This document shows positions 25,986 to 35,029 of a DNA stretch of 64,000 nt, one piece after another. The stretch's first letter is position 1, and each line of letters opens with the position of its first letter. Source of the DNA: Elusimicrobiota bacterium (GTDB lineage: Bacteria; Elusimicrobiota; Elusimicrobia; FEN-1173). The notes under the pieces were generated by a model, which ran no database searches, was not told the DNA's origin, and saw only the letters and a program-made list of their open reading frames with translations. The translations under genes and the position numbers were made by a program. The DNA lies in contig JADJZR010000008.1 in NCBI GenBank assembly GCA_016715645.1, positions 1 to 64,000 of the forward strand, written 5' to 3'.

Positions 25986-26454
25986 GATTATCGCCCAAAA
26001 CCATGGCGTGCGCGTGTTCCAGAAGAGGAATCGCCCGGGCCAACGAGTCCGCGGCGCCTTTGGGATTTCCGGGCAAGTTGAGCACAATGGTTTTTCCGCG
26101 CACGCCGGCCACGGCCCGCGACAAAACGGCGTTGGGATTCGTTTTCATGCCCTCGAACATTAAATAGGCCGCCAGTCCGGAAAGTTCCTTATCCAAAAGG
26201 GGTTTTGTGGTGTCGGGCGTCACGTCCCGAGGTCCGATCCCCGTGCCGCCCGTGGTGAAGATCATATCCAGCCGCCTGTGGTCCGCCCAGTTTTTGAGAA
26301 CCATCGCGATCAATTCCCGATCGTCCGGGACGATTTCCGTCGCCGCGACGGTCCAGCCTTTTCGTTCGGCAATGTCCCGCAGGGCCGGCCCGGCCGTGTC
26401 AGGCCGAAGGCCTTGGTAAGAGCGGTCGCTCACCGTGAGAATGCCGACGTTCAT
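25972..26454 (-). CDS. mog: Molybdopterin adenylyltransferase, MogA/MoaB family
   Basis: Adenylates molybdopterin before MoeA acts. The 160-residue protein begins MNVGILTVSDRSYQG and has the core motif IFTTGGTGIGPRDVTPDTT with LNLPGNPKGA downstream. The start at 26454 overlaps the moaE stop as ATGA; an ATG eight codons earlier is less likely. It stands directly before moeA, its functional partner. Confidence 0.92.
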   Translation of the reverse strand: MNVGILTVSDRSYQGLRPDTAGPALRDIAERKGWTVAATEIVPDDRELIAMVLKNWADHRRLDMIFTTGGTGIGPRDVTPDTTKPLLDKELSGLAAYLMFEGMKTNPNAVLSRAVAGVRGKTIVLNLPGNPKGAADSLARAIPLLEHAHAMVLGDNHDHR

Positions 26455-26873
26455 CGGAAGTCGTACGCTGTTTTCCAAATGGGCACCTGGGACTTCACTT
26501 CATCGACAACCCATCGACACGCGGCGAAAGCCGCCGCGCGATGGACCCCGGCGCAGGCCACGACGAGGCTCGCCTCGCTTACGGGGACCACACCCACCCG
26601 ATGAAACGCGACGGCGGACACCGCCCACCGTTCCTCGGCGGATCGAACAAGTTTCGCCATTTCTTTTTCCGCCATGCCTTCATAGGCTTCGTACGTGATG
26701 GACCGGATCGGCCGATCGTTCTCCTGATCCCGCACGACCCCAACAAAAATTGAAACCCCGCCCCGCCCCGGCCCCGACACCCGACGCAAAGCGTCATCCA
26801 CCGACAAAGGCAACGACGTCAAAATAATCTTATCCTCCACTGGTCGGGGGCACGAGAGCGACTTCGTCTCCAT
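26451..26873 (-). CDS. moaE: Molybdopterin synthase catalytic subunit MoaE
   Basis: Large subunit of molybdopterin synthase; converts cyclic pyranopterin monophosphate to molybdopterin using MoaD thiocarboxylate. ISIFVG-like SIFVGVVRD, YEAYEGMAEKEM and the C-terminal VPIWKTAYDF (with the catalytic-site Lys) are present. The ATG at 26873 overlaps moaD by 44 bases; a GTG at 26840 (MEDKIILTSL) would shorten the overlap and may be the real start. Confidence 0.93.
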   Translation of the reverse strand: METKSLSCPRPVEDKIILTSLPLSVDDALRRVSGPGRGGVSIFVGVVRDQENDRPIRSITYEAYEGMAEKEMAKLVRSAEERWAVSAVAFHRVGVVPVSEASLVVACAGVHRAAAFAACRWVVDEVKSQVPIWKTAYDFR

Positions 26874-27072
26874 CCATCACCTCCGTGGACAGCGAGGCCC
26901 ATTCCCGATTCACCGCCACTCGAATTTCTAATTGTTTTCCCCGCATCGGTAAAAACCGCGCTTCCCCTTCGATCACAGCCAAAATCGAGCGAGGCGCCCC
27001 AATCTCCATCACTAAATCCCGCACGCCCATCCACTCGGCGCACCGGGAAAAGAACCGAAATTTAACGCTCAC
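26830..27072 (-). CDS. moaD: Molybdopterin synthase sulfur carrier MoaD
   Basis: Ubiquitin-like sulfur carrier of 80 aa. It ends in the required Gly-Gly (VPPTSGG), the site of thiocarboxylation, and has DGDEVALVPP before it. The GTG at 27072 (MSVKFRFFSRCAEW) is chosen because it gives a normal beta-strand start and family length; the longer frame upstream only shadows moaC. Confidence 0.9.
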   Translation of the reverse strand: MSVKFRFFSRCAEWMGVRDLVMEIGAPRSILAVIEGEARFLPMRGKQLEIRVAVNREWASLSTEVMDGDEVALVPPTSGG

Positions 27073-27547
27073 GCGATCGCCTTTTGTACGTCCCGGAACG
27101 CCCGCCGGTTTTGCTCTCCAGATAAAAGGGGCCCAACACCATGGATTTATCAATGGACTTGGCCATATCGTAGAGGGTCAGCGCGGCCACGCTCACAGCC
27201 GTGAGCGCTTCCATTTCCACGCCGGTTTTCCCGGAACAGCGGGCGACGGAACGAATGCGCACGCGGTCCGCCAACAAATCAAAATCAACATCAACGGAAT
27301 CCAACGACACCGAATGACAGAGCGGGATGAGCGCCTCCACGCGTTTGGCGGCCTGAATGCCGGCGATTCGAGCCACGGCCAGGGCGTCGCCTTTTGCCAG
27401 TTTGTTCGCGCGCAGTAAACCCAGCGCTTCGGCATTTAACGTGATTTCGCCCACCGCCAAGGCGACGCGGCGGGTGACGGGTTTCGCCCCCACGTCCACC
27501 ATATGGGCTTCGCCGCGCTGGTTCACGTGCGAGAACCGGGCGGTCAT
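27062..27547 (-). CDS. moaC: Cyclic pyranopterin monophosphate synthase MoaC
   Basis: Acts with MoaA to make cyclic pyranopterin monophosphate from GTP. The 161-residue protein has MVDVGAKPVTRRVALA, LIPLCHSVSLDSV and TGVEMEALTAVSVAALTLYD, followed by AKSIDKSM with the active-site Lys. The ATG at 27547 overlaps the nitrate reductase stop (ATGA). Confidence 0.96.
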   Translation of the reverse strand: MTARFSHVNQRGEAHMVDVGAKPVTRRVALAVGEITLNAEALGLLRANKLAKGDALAVARIAGIQAAKRVEALIPLCHSVSLDSVDVDFDLLADRVRIRSVARCSGKTGVEMEALTAVSVAALTLYDMAKSIDKSMVLGPFYLESKTGGRSGTYKRRSRER

Positions 27548-29652
27548 GGCACAGCCTCGATTTTGACGGCGCAGACCTTGAACTCGGGCATTTTGGAGAG
27601 GGGATCCAAAACGGGGTTGGTCAAAAGATTGATGCAGGCATCGCCTCCCCAATGGATGGGAGCGAAGATCGTGTCCGGACGAATGGTGTCGGTGACGTCC
27701 ACGGAAACAACCACCGTGCCCCGTCGGCTGGTGAGGCGAATTTTTCCGTCCGTGACCACACCGATTTTTCCCGCCAGGGAGGGATGGATTTCCACCCACG
27801 GCGCGGGGCGGCGGGATTCCAAGGGCGGGATTCGGTGGGTTTGGTTTCCGGTCAAATAATGTTCCAAAACCCGGCCTGTGGTGAGCCGGTACGGATATTC
27901 TGCGTCCGGCTCCTCTGCGGCGGGGCGGTAATGTACGGCATGAAACAAGGCCTTCCCGTCTTCACGCCAAAACCGACCGTCCAAAAACAGTCTCGGCGTG
28001 CCCGGATGGGTTTCGGATGGACAGGGCCAATGAACCCCTTTCTCCTGTCGAATTTTATCGTACGAAATGCCGGAATAATCGGCGATGCCACCCTGGGAAA
28101 CCCGGCGCAATTCGTCAAACACGTTTTCCGCCGACCGGAACGAAAACCCGGAAACGCCCATCCGCTCCGCCAAATCGCAGAGAATTTCCCAATCCGGGCG
28201 GAGGCCCGCGGGGGGGTCCACCGCTTTTTCCCGGAGGATCACCCGGCCTTCCAAATTCGTCATGGTGCCCGGCGATTCCGCCCAGACGGTGGTGGGAAAA
28301 ACCACGTGGGCCAGTTCCGTCGTTTCCGAGGGAAAGAAATCCGTCACCGCTAAAAAATCCAGCTTTTCAATCCCCGCGCGCACGCGGCCCACGTCGGGGG
28401 CGGACACCACCGGGTTGGACCCCATGACGAAAAGGCCCCGGATTTTTTTATCCGCCACGGCGCGCAAGATCTCGGAGGCCGACAGGCCCGGGCCGGGAAT
28501 TTCGGATTCGTCCACGCCCCAAACGGCGGCCACCTCGCGCCGGTGCGCGGGATGATCGATTTTCCGGTACCCCGGCAGTTGGTCGGCTTTCTGGCCGTGT
28601 TCCCGCCCGCCTTGACCGTTCCCTTGCCCGGTGAGCGTTCCGAACCCCGATCCCGGACAGCCGATTTTCCCCGTAGCCAAAACGAAATTGATGAACGACA
28701 AGACGGTCTCCGTCCCTTTGGACTGCTGTTCGGGCCCGCGGGAAGAAAGGAGCATGGCCGTGGGGGCCGAAGCGAAACGCCGGGCGGTTTCCCGTATCAG
28801 GTCCGCGTCCACCCCCGTTATTGTTTCCGCCCATTCCGGCGTCGCGGCTTGGACGGCAAGCCGCGCGGCCTCAAACCCGGTTGTGTGAGCGCGGACGAAT
28901 TTTTCGTCCACGCGATTCTCCGCGATCACGGTCTGGAGGAGCGCCATCCCCAACGCCAAATCCGTCCCCGGCCGGACCGCGAGGTTTTTGTCCGCCACGC
29001 GGGCCGTTTCCGTGCGACGGGGATCAACGGTGTAAACGAGCGCGCCGGCGGCCCGGGCTTCCTTAAAGACGTCCACCAACGGCGGCAAACATTCGGCGAT
29101 GTTCGCGCCGATGAGAAGGATGAACTTGGCCTTGGAAATATCGCTCACGGGAAACGGCAAGCCCCGGTCCACGCCAAACGCCCGGTTTTGGGCGGCCGCG
29201 GCGGAAGACATGCAATAGCGGCCGTTGTAATCGACGTGGGGAGTTTTTACGGCGAGACGGGCCCATTTACCGAGGAGATAGACCGTCTCGTTCGTCAGCG
29301 CGCCGCCCCCGAACACCGCCATGGCGGACCGCCCGTGCCGGTCCTGAACCGCGCGGATCTTTTTGGCGCAAAAATCCAAGGCCGCGTCCCAGGAAACGGT
29401 GGTCCATGGATCCGTGTTCGTTTCGCGGATCCGGGGACGGACCAGGCGGTCCGCGTGATGGATTTGCTGGGTGGAATGACTGCCCTTCACGCACATGAGA
29501 CCGTGGGTGGTGGGGAACTCCTCGTCGCCCTCCAACCCGATCACCTGGTTGTTCCGTGGTTCCACCCACAGTTTGAACCCGCACTGCATGGCGCAGAGGT
29601 TGCAGTGGGTTTTGATTTTTTCCAGGTTCCCCGGCAAAACGCGTAGCGGCAC
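27544..29652 (-). CDS. Assimilatory nitrate reductase catalytic subunit
   Basis: Molybdopterin oxidoreductase of 702 aa reducing nitrate to nitrite, of the NarB/NasA/NasC type. The [4Fe-4S] ligands are Cys17, Cys20, Cys24 and Cys54. The Mo ligand is probably the Cys in GRYCMSSAAAAQNRAFG near residue 148. TGQGNGQGGREHGQKADQL is a hallmark of assimilatory nitrate reductases. No signal peptide, so cytoplasmic. Length fits the cyanobacterial ferredoxin-dependent NarB class; no FAD or extra Fe-S domain is attached. Flanked by moaA and moaC, which make its cofactor. Confidence 0.93.
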   Translation of the reverse strand: MPLRVLPGNLEKIKTHCNLCAMQCGFKLWVEPRNNQVIGLEGDEEFPTTHGLMCVKGSHSTQQIHHADRLVRPRIRETNTDPWTTVSWDAALDFCAKKIRAVQDRHGRSAMAVFGGGALTNETVYLLGKWARLAVKTPHVDYNGRYCMSSAAAAQNRAFGVDRGLPFPVSDISKAKFILLIGANIAECLPPLVDVFKEARAAGALVYTVDPRRTETARVADKNLAVRPGTDLALGMALLQTVIAENRVDEKFVRAHTTGFEAARLAVQAATPEWAETITGVDADLIRETARRFASAPTAMLLSSRGPEQQSKGTETVLSFINFVLATGKIGCPGSGFGTLTGQGNGQGGREHGQKADQLPGYRKIDHPAHRREVAAVWGVDESEIPGPGLSASEILRAVADKKIRGLFVMGSNPVVSAPDVGRVRAGIEKLDFLAVTDFFPSETTELAHVVFPTTVWAESPGTMTNLEGRVILREKAVDPPAGLRPDWEILCDLAERMGVSGFSFRSAENVFDELRRVSQGGIADYSGISYDKIRQEKGVHWPCPSETHPGTPRLFLDGRFWREDGKALFHAVHYRPAAEEPDAEYPYRLTTGRVLEHYLTGNQTHRIPPLESRRPAPWVEIHPSLAGKIGVVTDGKIRLTSRRGTVVVSVDVTDTIRPDTIFAPIHWGGDACINLLTNPVLDPLSKMPEFKVCAVKIEAVP

Positions 29653-30663
29653 TTATCCTCCCACTTGAGACATCTGGAGGTGGGGACTGACGAAATGGGT
29701 GGGGCGGATGAAATGTTCTTCCGGTTTCTGAAAGAGCGCGTCGCGGACCAATTGGGCCAAATCCCCGTCCGACGCGCCGGCCCGGAGAGCGGTTTTTAAG
29801 TCGGCGGACGATTCGCCGTGAAGACAGGTTTTGACCCTTCCCGTGGAGGTGAGTCGGACGCGGTTGCAGGTTCCGCAAAAATGGTTCGACACCGGGCTCA
29901 CGAAACCGATTTTGCCGCGCCCGCCACGGATCGGGTAAGAACGAGCCACCCCCTGAATGGGTTCCTCGTCGCCCAAGACCGCATGGCGTTCCACTTCCCG
30001 CCGAATCTCCTCCACCGAGACGAAAGCCTCTTGTCCGACGGAAGCCGTCCCTTCATACGTGTTCCGCGTCGGCATCAGCTCCAAAAACCGAACCTCCACG
30101 GGCCGTTCTTCAGCGAACCGGACGAACTCCGGAATTTCATCTTCGTTCCATCCGCGCATGACGACCATATTGATTTTCACGGGAGACAACCCCGCCGCCA
30201 AGGCCCATTCGATTCCGTTCAACACCTTGTCCAACGCCTTCGCGCCGGTGATCGACTGGAACCGGTCGGGGCGAAACGTGTCGAGGCTCACATTGACGCG
30301 GCGGAGACCTGCGTTTTTGAGGGCCTCCCCCCGTTCGGCCAACAGCAGGCCGTTGGTCGTCATGGAAACGTCTGCGACCCCCAGAGTATAGATGTGGAAA
30401 AGAATTTCATCCACATCCCGCCGCAACAGCGGTTCCCCGCCCGTCAAGCGGATCTTGACGACGCCGAGTCCGCGAAAGATCACGATGATCCGTTTCAGTT
30501 CGGCGGTGGAGAGAAGGTCGTCCGTGTGAAAGAACGGCATCCCGCTTCCGGGCATGCAATAACGGCACCGAAGGGTGCAACGGTCCGTGAGCGAAACGCG
30601 CAGGTAGGACACCCGTCGGCGGAAGCCATCTTCTGTCACGGGCGCGGGCGGAGAGAAGGACAT
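29653..30663 (-). CDS. moaA: GTP 3',8-cyclase MoaA
   Basis: Radical SAM enzyme of 336 aa, first step of molybdenum cofactor synthesis. The SAM cluster ligands are Cys29, Cys33 and Cys36 (CTLRCRYC). The second cluster is in FCGTCNRVRLTSTGRVKTCL near residue 270. The conserved C-terminal Gly-Gly is present (MSQVGG). It starts directly after the nrtD-like stop and is followed without a gap by nitrate reductase. Confidence 0.96.
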   Translation of the reverse strand: MSFSPPAPVTEDGFRRRVSYLRVSLTDRCTLRCRYCMPGSGMPFFHTDDLLSTAELKRIIVIFRGLGVVKIRLTGGEPLLRRDVDEILFHIYTLGVADVSMTTNGLLLAERGEALKNAGLRRVNVSLDTFRPDRFQSITGAKALDKVLNGIEWALAAGLSPVKINMVVMRGWNEDEIPEFVRFAEERPVEVRFLELMPTRNTYEGTASVGQEAFVSVEEIRREVERHAVLGDEEPIQGVARSYPIRGGRGKIGFVSPVSNHFCGTCNRVRLTSTGRVKTCLHGESSADLKTALRAGASDGDLAQLVRDALFQKPEEHFIRPTHFVSPHLQMSQVGG

Positions 30664-31515
30664 TTACAAATCGAACGCGGGGCGGACCATGACGCGTTCG
30701 GGTCCGGCGACCTGCGGCGAACGCGCGCTTTTCTGTATCTCTCCTTGTTCTTCCAGGAAATTCGTGAGGCGGTCCCGCATCCAATAGTAATCCCGGTGAT
30801 TCAGGACGTCGGCCCGTGTCCGCGGACGATCGAAGGGAACTGAAATTATTTTTCCGATGCCCGCGGCCGGCCCAGCGGTCATCATCACGATCCGATCGGC
30901 CAAAAAGAGGGCCTCGTCCACGTCGTGGGTGACCATCATGACGGTTTTCCGTTCGGTGTCCCAGACCCGCATCAATTGGTCTTGCAAGTCCATGCGGGTC
31001 AACGCGTCCAGCAGGCTGAACGGCTCGTCCAACAGAAGGATTTTTGGATCGAGCGCGAACGCGCGCGCGATCCCCACCCGTTGACGCATGCCCGCCGACA
31101 TTTCCGTCGGTCGGCGTTCGCCGGCGTCCGCCAGCCCGGCTCGCGTGAGGGCCTTTTGAGCCAGAGCGATTTGCTCTTTACGGCTTTTCGACGGGTGGGC
31201 CTGTTGAACCGCCAAGAGGACATTGTCCAGGGCCGTGCGCCACGGGAAAAGACAGGCCGATTGAAAAACCACCCCCCGATCCAACCCGGGGCCCTGGATC
31301 TCCCGGCCGTTGATACAAACACCGCCCACGGTGGCCGAACTCAACCCCATGACAATCGAAAGCACCGTGGACTTGCCGCACCCCGAATGACCGAGGAGAC
31401 AGACAAACTCGCCCTCGCTCACCTCCACGTTGAAATTTTTAACGATCTCGTGGGAGCCCCCCGCGGTCGAAAACGTTTTGCCCAGTTGGACGATCTCGAG
31501 AACCGGGCGGGTCAT
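30664..31515 (-). CDS. nrtD: Nitrate ABC transporter ATP-binding protein (NrtD-like)
   Basis: ABC ATPase of 283 aa. Walker A is GHSGCGKST near residue 42, the signature MSAGMRQRVGIARA near 140, Walker B ILLLDEPFSLLD near 165, and the switch His is in VTHDVDEAL. The ATG at 31515 overlaps the upstream ATPase stop (ATGA); earlier codons shadow that gene. Paired with a second ATPase and NrtA/NrtB, so nitrate or nitrite import is the likely role. Confidence 0.88.
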   Translation of the reverse strand: MTRPVLEIVQLGKTFSTAGGSHEIVKNFNVEVSEGEFVCLLGHSGCGKSTVLSIVMGLSSATVGGVCINGREIQGPGLDRGVVFQSACLFPWRTALDNVLLAVQQAHPSKSRKEQIALAQKALTRAGLADAGERRPTEMSAGMRQRVGIARAFALDPKILLLDEPFSLLDALTRMDLQDQLMRVWDTERKTVMMVTHDVDEALFLADRIVMMTAGPAAGIGKIISVPFDRPRTRADVLNHRDYYWMRDRLTNFLEEQGEIQKSARSPQVAGPERVMVRPAFDL

Positions 31516-32330
31516 TGAACGCCCCCTTCGCTCCCCGCCCCTGGGCCATTGTCCGCGGGGGGGACACCGCTCAGCAAGAAGTCCACGATACGTTTTTTGG
31601 CGCGCTGGTATCCGGGAAGCAGGCTCAACCCGCGGCGGGATCTCGGACGCGGGATATCGACGGGAATGGCGGGCCCCACGGTCGCGCCGGGGCCTTTTGT
31701 CAGAGGAAGAATTCGGTCCGCCAGTAAAATCGCCTCGTCCACGTCGTTGGTGATCATGAACACCGTTTGACGGTTTTCTTCCCACAGGCGCAGCAGTTCG
31801 TCTTGAAGGGTGGCACGGGTTAACGCGTCGAGGGCGCTGAAGGGCTCATCGAGCAGAAACACCCGTGGTTTCATGGCAAGCCCCCGCGCGACCGCCACGC
31901 GCTGACGCATCCCCCCGCTCAGCTCGTGGGGTTTTTTGTTCGAAGCCGATTCCAATTTCACCATGTTGATGAAATGACGGGTCCGGTCGATCTTCTCCGC
32001 CCGGCTCAAACGGGGCGCGACCGCCTCCACCGCCAAAAATACGTTTTCAAAGACCGTCATCCAAGGAAGTAACGAATAATTTTGGAACACCACCCCCCGG
32101 TCCGGGCCCGGCCCCGTCACGGGCCGCCCCTCCAAACGGATGTCGCCTTCATCGGGCGCATCAAGGCCGGCGATGAGAGAGACCAACGTCGTTTTGCCCG
32201 CTCCCGAATAACCCACGACCGCCACGAACTCGCCTTCGGCCAGGCCAATGTTTACGCCGGAGAGGACCGCCCTTCGACCGTTGGCGCTGGAGAAACTTTT
32301 CCCGACATTTTTCAATTCCAAAAACGTCAT
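31512..32330 (-). CDS. nrtC: Nitrate ABC transporter ATP-binding protein (NrtC-like, ATPase only)
   Basis: ABC ATPase of 272 aa. Walker A GYSGAGKTT, signature LSGGMRQRVAVARG, Walker B VFLLDEPFSALD. Cyanobacterial NrtC carries an extra C-terminal NrtA-like regulatory domain; it is absent here. The D-loop is followed by TNDVDEAI, with Asn where most ABC proteins have the switch His, as in many NrtC/NrtD-type sequences. Start at 32330 in an ATGA overlap with nrtB. Confidence 0.87.
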   Translation of the reverse strand: MTFLELKNVGKSFSSANGRRAVLSGVNIGLAEGEFVAVVGYSGAGKTTLVSLIAGLDAPDEGDIRLEGRPVTGPGPDRGVVFQNYSLLPWMTVFENVFLAVEAVAPRLSRAEKIDRTRHFINMVKLESASNKKPHELSGGMRQRVAVARGLAMKPRVFLLDEPFSALDALTRATLQDELLRLWEENRQTVFMITNDVDEAILLADRILPLTKGPGATVGPAIPVDIPRPRSRRGLSLLPGYQRAKKRIVDFLLSGVPPADNGPGAGSEGGVQ

Positions 32331-33100
32331 GTGGTTCGGAACCGTTTTTCCAAGAGACCCATCAACCGGTCGAGGATGAACCCGATCAGGCCGATGGTCA
32401 AAATCGACATCAAAATGTGAGAGTAAACGAGGGCGTTGTATTCCTGCCACAGGAACCCCCCGATGCCGGGAGACCCCGTCAGCATCTCCGCGGCCACGAT
32501 GACGAGCCAGGCGATCCCGAGCGAAAGGCGCCACCCGATAAAAACGTAGGGCATGGACGCGGGGACAATGATTTTTCGGAACATCTGCCAACGCGACAGT
32601 TTCAACACCCGGCCCACGTTGAGGAAATCCGGGTTGATGCTCCGGACGCCCACGGCCGTGTTCAAAACCGTCGGCCACATGGCGCAAAGGGCCAGGGTAA
32701 AAAGGGCGGCGGGTTCGGATTTCTGAAAGATGACCAGTCCCAAAGGCAACCAGGCCAGGGGCGAAATGGGGCGGAGCACCTGAATGAGCGGGTCGAACAT
32801 CTGCGAGGTTTTCTTCGAAAGCCCGATCAAGAATCCCAACGGCGTTCCGATCAGGAGCGCCAAAGCGTAGCCCTTGACCACCCGCACGAGACTGTAAAAC
32901 GCCAAACGACCCAACCCCTGGTTCATTTCGCCGTCTTTAAAGAACGGGTGAAGGATATAGTGTTTACTTTCCGTCCATGTCCGATAGGGGGAGGGAAGGT
33001 CCTTGGCCACCGTCGCGCTGAGGAGAGTCCAAACGAACAGGGCGAAAAACAGGCCCACGAACGGCAAGAGATAGGGCGATGGGTCAACCTTTTTTTTCAT
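32327..33100 (-). CDS. nrtB: Nitrate ABC transporter permease (NrtB-like)
   Basis: Membrane permease of 257 aa with about six hydrophobic segments, starting with YLLPFVGLFFALFVWTLLSA. The EAA-type loop is near AMWPTVLNTAVGVRSINPDF through GRVLKLSRWQMFRKIIVPAS. LVIVAAEMLTGSPGIGGFLW is a typical NrtB/SsuC block. Sits 11 bp after the binding protein gene. Confidence 0.92.
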   Translation of the reverse strand: MKKKVDPSPYLLPFVGLFFALFVWTLLSATVAKDLPSPYRTWTESKHYILHPFFKDGEMNQGLGRLAFYSLVRVVKGYALALLIGTPLGFLIGLSKKTSQMFDPLIQVLRPISPLAWLPLGLVIFQKSEPAALFTLALCAMWPTVLNTAVGVRSINPDFLNVGRVLKLSRWQMFRKIIVPASMPYVFIGWRLSLGIAWLVIVAAEMLTGSPGIGGFLWQEYNALVYSHILMSILTIGLIGFILDRLMGLLEKRFRTT

Positions 33101-33111
33101 GGCCGCTCCCG

Positions 33112-34407
33112 TTACGCCAACCGATGGATGGGAAAACTTTTGGCGTAGCCTTCGGGATCCGCGGGATCGAACGTTTTTCCGTCAAAGAGGGTCTCTTTCT
33201 TCGTGTCTGTCGCCGGAACGGCAAGCCCCATCTCCTTGGCCACTTCGCGATAGAGGTCGGGGCGGTGAACCTTGTCGACGATCCCTGTGTAATCGGGCGT
33301 CCCGGTGACCATGCCCCACCGGCGGAACTGGGAGACCCACCAGAGCCCGTGGGACTTCCAGGGAAAATTGGTGTTTCGATTGAAAAAGGTCATGGCGTTG
33401 GGATCCTGCACCGGCGGACGTCCGTCCCCGTAATCGTAGGTCCCCCGGAACCGGCCCAAAATCACTTCTTTGGGACAATTGATGTATTGGGGTTTGGAAA
33501 CGATTTCGGCCACCTGTTCGCGGTTTTCCATTTTGTCGATGAATTGGCTCGATTCGGTGAGGGCTTTGATGATCGCTTTGACCGTTTTGGGATTTTTCTC
33601 GGCGAAATCCGCCGTGAAGGCCAGCACTTTCTCGGGATGGTCCTTCCAGATCGTCTGGGTCGTGATGACCGTGTAACCGCTTCCGTCGGTCACGGCGCGG
33701 GCGTTCCAGGGTTCGCCCACGCAAAACCCGTCCATTTTGTCGATCTTCATGTTCTGCACCATCTGGGGCGGCGGGATGGTGATCAAGGAAACGTCCAGGT
33801 CCGGGTGAATGCCGCCCGACGCGAGCCAATAGCGCATCCACATGGCGTGGGATCCCGAAGGAAACGTCATGGCGAACGTGAGCGGCTGGCCCGCCGATTT
33901 GGCCGACTCGACGAACGGTTTGAGGTCCGCCGCCGAGCGCACTTTCCCGGCAAATTTTTTCTGCAGGGTGATGGCCTGCCCGTTGTGGTTCAAGTGGAAC
34001 GGGATCACCATGGGCTTTTTGGGCGATCCCAAAAGTCCCATGGACGAAGCGTAGGGCATGCCGATCAACATGTGCGTGGCATGATTTTCTCCGAGAGTCA
34101 GTTTGTCGCGGATCACCGCCCAGGAGGCCTCTTTGGAAAGGGTGGAATGGATGCCGTATTTTTTAAAGAGGCCCCGTTCGTGGGCCATGACGAGGGAAGC
34201 GCAGTCCGTCAGGGCGATCAGGCCGAACCGAACATCCGTGGTTTCCGGGCCGTCGCCCGCCCAGGCCCCGCCCACCCAGCCTTTGGGAAGGCCGGGGAGC
34301 GCCGCCGCCGCGGCAAGTCCCACCGCGGTCTTTAAAAACCCACGGCGCGTGACGTTTTTCTCGATTGGCGTGGGATTCGTTTTCTCATTTTCTTTTTTTA
34401 GGTCCAT
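33112..34407 (-). CDS. nrtA: Nitrate-binding protein with Tat signal (NrtA-like)
   Basis: Substrate-binding protein of 431 aa for the Nrt transporter. The N-terminus has a twin-arginine motif (VTRRGFLKTAVGLAAAAAL) at about residues 19-37. Then VRFGLIALTDCASLVMAHERG, MLIGMPYASSMG, FCVGEPWNARAV and TDFAEKNPKT-like sequence fit NrtA/NasF. AAAGGAA precedes the ATG at 34407. A repeat element sits just upstream, separating it from the PII genes. Confidence 0.93.
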   Translation of the reverse strand: MDLKKENEKTNPTPIEKNVTRRGFLKTAVGLAAAAALPGLPKGWVGGAWAGDGPETTDVRFGLIALTDCASLVMAHERGLFKKYGIHSTLSKEASWAVIRDKLTLGENHATHMLIGMPYASSMGLLGSPKKPMVIPFHLNHNGQAITLQKKFAGKVRSAADLKPFVESAKSAGQPLTFAMTFPSGSHAMWMRYWLASGGIHPDLDVSLITIPPPQMVQNMKIDKMDGFCVGEPWNARAVTDGSGYTVITTQTIWKDHPEKVLAFTADFAEKNPKTVKAIIKALTESSQFIDKMENREQVAEIVSKPQYINCPKEVILGRFRGTYDYGDGRPPVQDPNAMTFFNRNTNFPWKSHGLWWVSQFRRWGMVTGTPDYTGIVDKVHRPDLYREVAKEMGLAVPATDTKKETLFDGKTFDPADPEGYAKSFPIHRLA

Positions 34408-34419
34408 AGAATTTCCTTT

Positions 34420-34594
34420 GTAACAGCTCAGGCCCCTCACCCTGCCCTCTCCCAAGAGGAGAGGGAAAATCTTTGTTTTCCTTCCCCTCTTGGGGGAAGG
34501 CCCTTCGGGCCCGGGGCCTGTTCGGCCCGTCGCCTACGTGTGCCACTGGCACACGCGACCCCCGAAGGGGCGGATGAGGGACCTGAGTGGTTAC
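34420..34594. repeat. Intergenic palindromic repeat, full copy with terminal inverted repeats
   Basis: The longest simple copy (175 bp), in the leader of nrtA. Left end GTAACAGCTCAGGCCCCTCA, right end reverse complement GTAACCACTCAGGTCCCTCA. The core CTCTCCCAAGAGGAGAGGG is inverted relative to the ribosomal-region copies, and an extra GC-rich hairpin (CGTGTGCCACTGGCACACG) lies in it. Confidence 0.85.
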
Positions 34595-34711
34595 TTTCCT
34601 TTTAAATTTCACTCACGGCTCGAACCAGACGACACGCCCCGTTGAACTCGAATTCCGTCGACAGGGCTTTGAACAAAAGAGGTCATGGCACATTCCGGTT
34701 GAGCTGAATTT
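34595..34711. other. Non-coding remainder of the PII-nrtA gap
   Basis: These 117 bp, together with the repeat copy at 34420-34594, make the 304-bp gap inside the minus-strand operon. A 25-codon open frame (minus 34686-34609) is present but has no RBS or family likeness. No convincing promoter or terminator was seen here. Confidence 0.4.
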
Positions 34712-35029
34712 TTAAAGTCCTTCTTTGCCTGTGCGGATGGTGTAGGCTTGTTCCACTTGCGTGACGAAAATTTTGCCGTCGCCGAAGTTGCCGGTGCGCG
34801 CGCCGGATTGGATGGCTTCCACCGCTCGGGGCGCTTGCGCGTCTTCCACCACGATCATGAGAAAACTTTTGGCCAGTTCGTCATAGACGGAGTTGGCGAT
34901 TTGAAGGCCTTTCTGCTTGCCCCGGCCCAGCACGTCGAATTTCGTGATCGATGGGAAGCCGGCCTCCTCCAAGGCTTTGACCACGATTTCCTCTTTTTCA
35001 GGCCGGACGATGGCGCGGATCATTTTCAT
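34712..35029 (-). CDS. PII signal protein, NifI1-like
   Basis: PII-family nitrogen sensor of 105 aa. MKMIRAIVRPEKEEIV, FDVLGRGKQKGLQIANSVYDEL, ARTGNFGDGKIFV and QAYTIRTGKEGL follow the NifI1 pattern of diazotroph nif operons rather than GlnB/GlnK: the T-loop lacks the uridylylated GHTEIYRG-type Tyr. No nif structural gene is in the window. It overlaps the NirD-PII fusion stop as ATGA. Likely senses 2-oxoglutarate and ATP/ADP and binds a target of nitrate or nitrite assimilation. Confidence 0.85.
   Translation of the reverse strand: MKMIRAIVRPEKEEIVVKALEEAGFPSITKFDVLGRGKQKGLQIANSVYDELAKSFLMIVVEDAQAPRAVEAIQSGARTGNFGDGKIFVTQVEQAYTIRTGKEGL

Noticed and set aside
27544..29652. Formate dehydrogenase instead of nitrate reductase
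   Set aside because: The Mo ligand region has an ordinary Cys, the GQGNGQGGREHGQKADQL block is typical of assimilatory nitrate reductase, and the neighbours are nrt and nir genes.
34609..34686. 25-codon leader peptide upstream of nrtA
   Set aside because: Open frame with a start codon, but no ribosome binding site, no codon pattern tied to nitrate control, and short frames of this size occur by chance.
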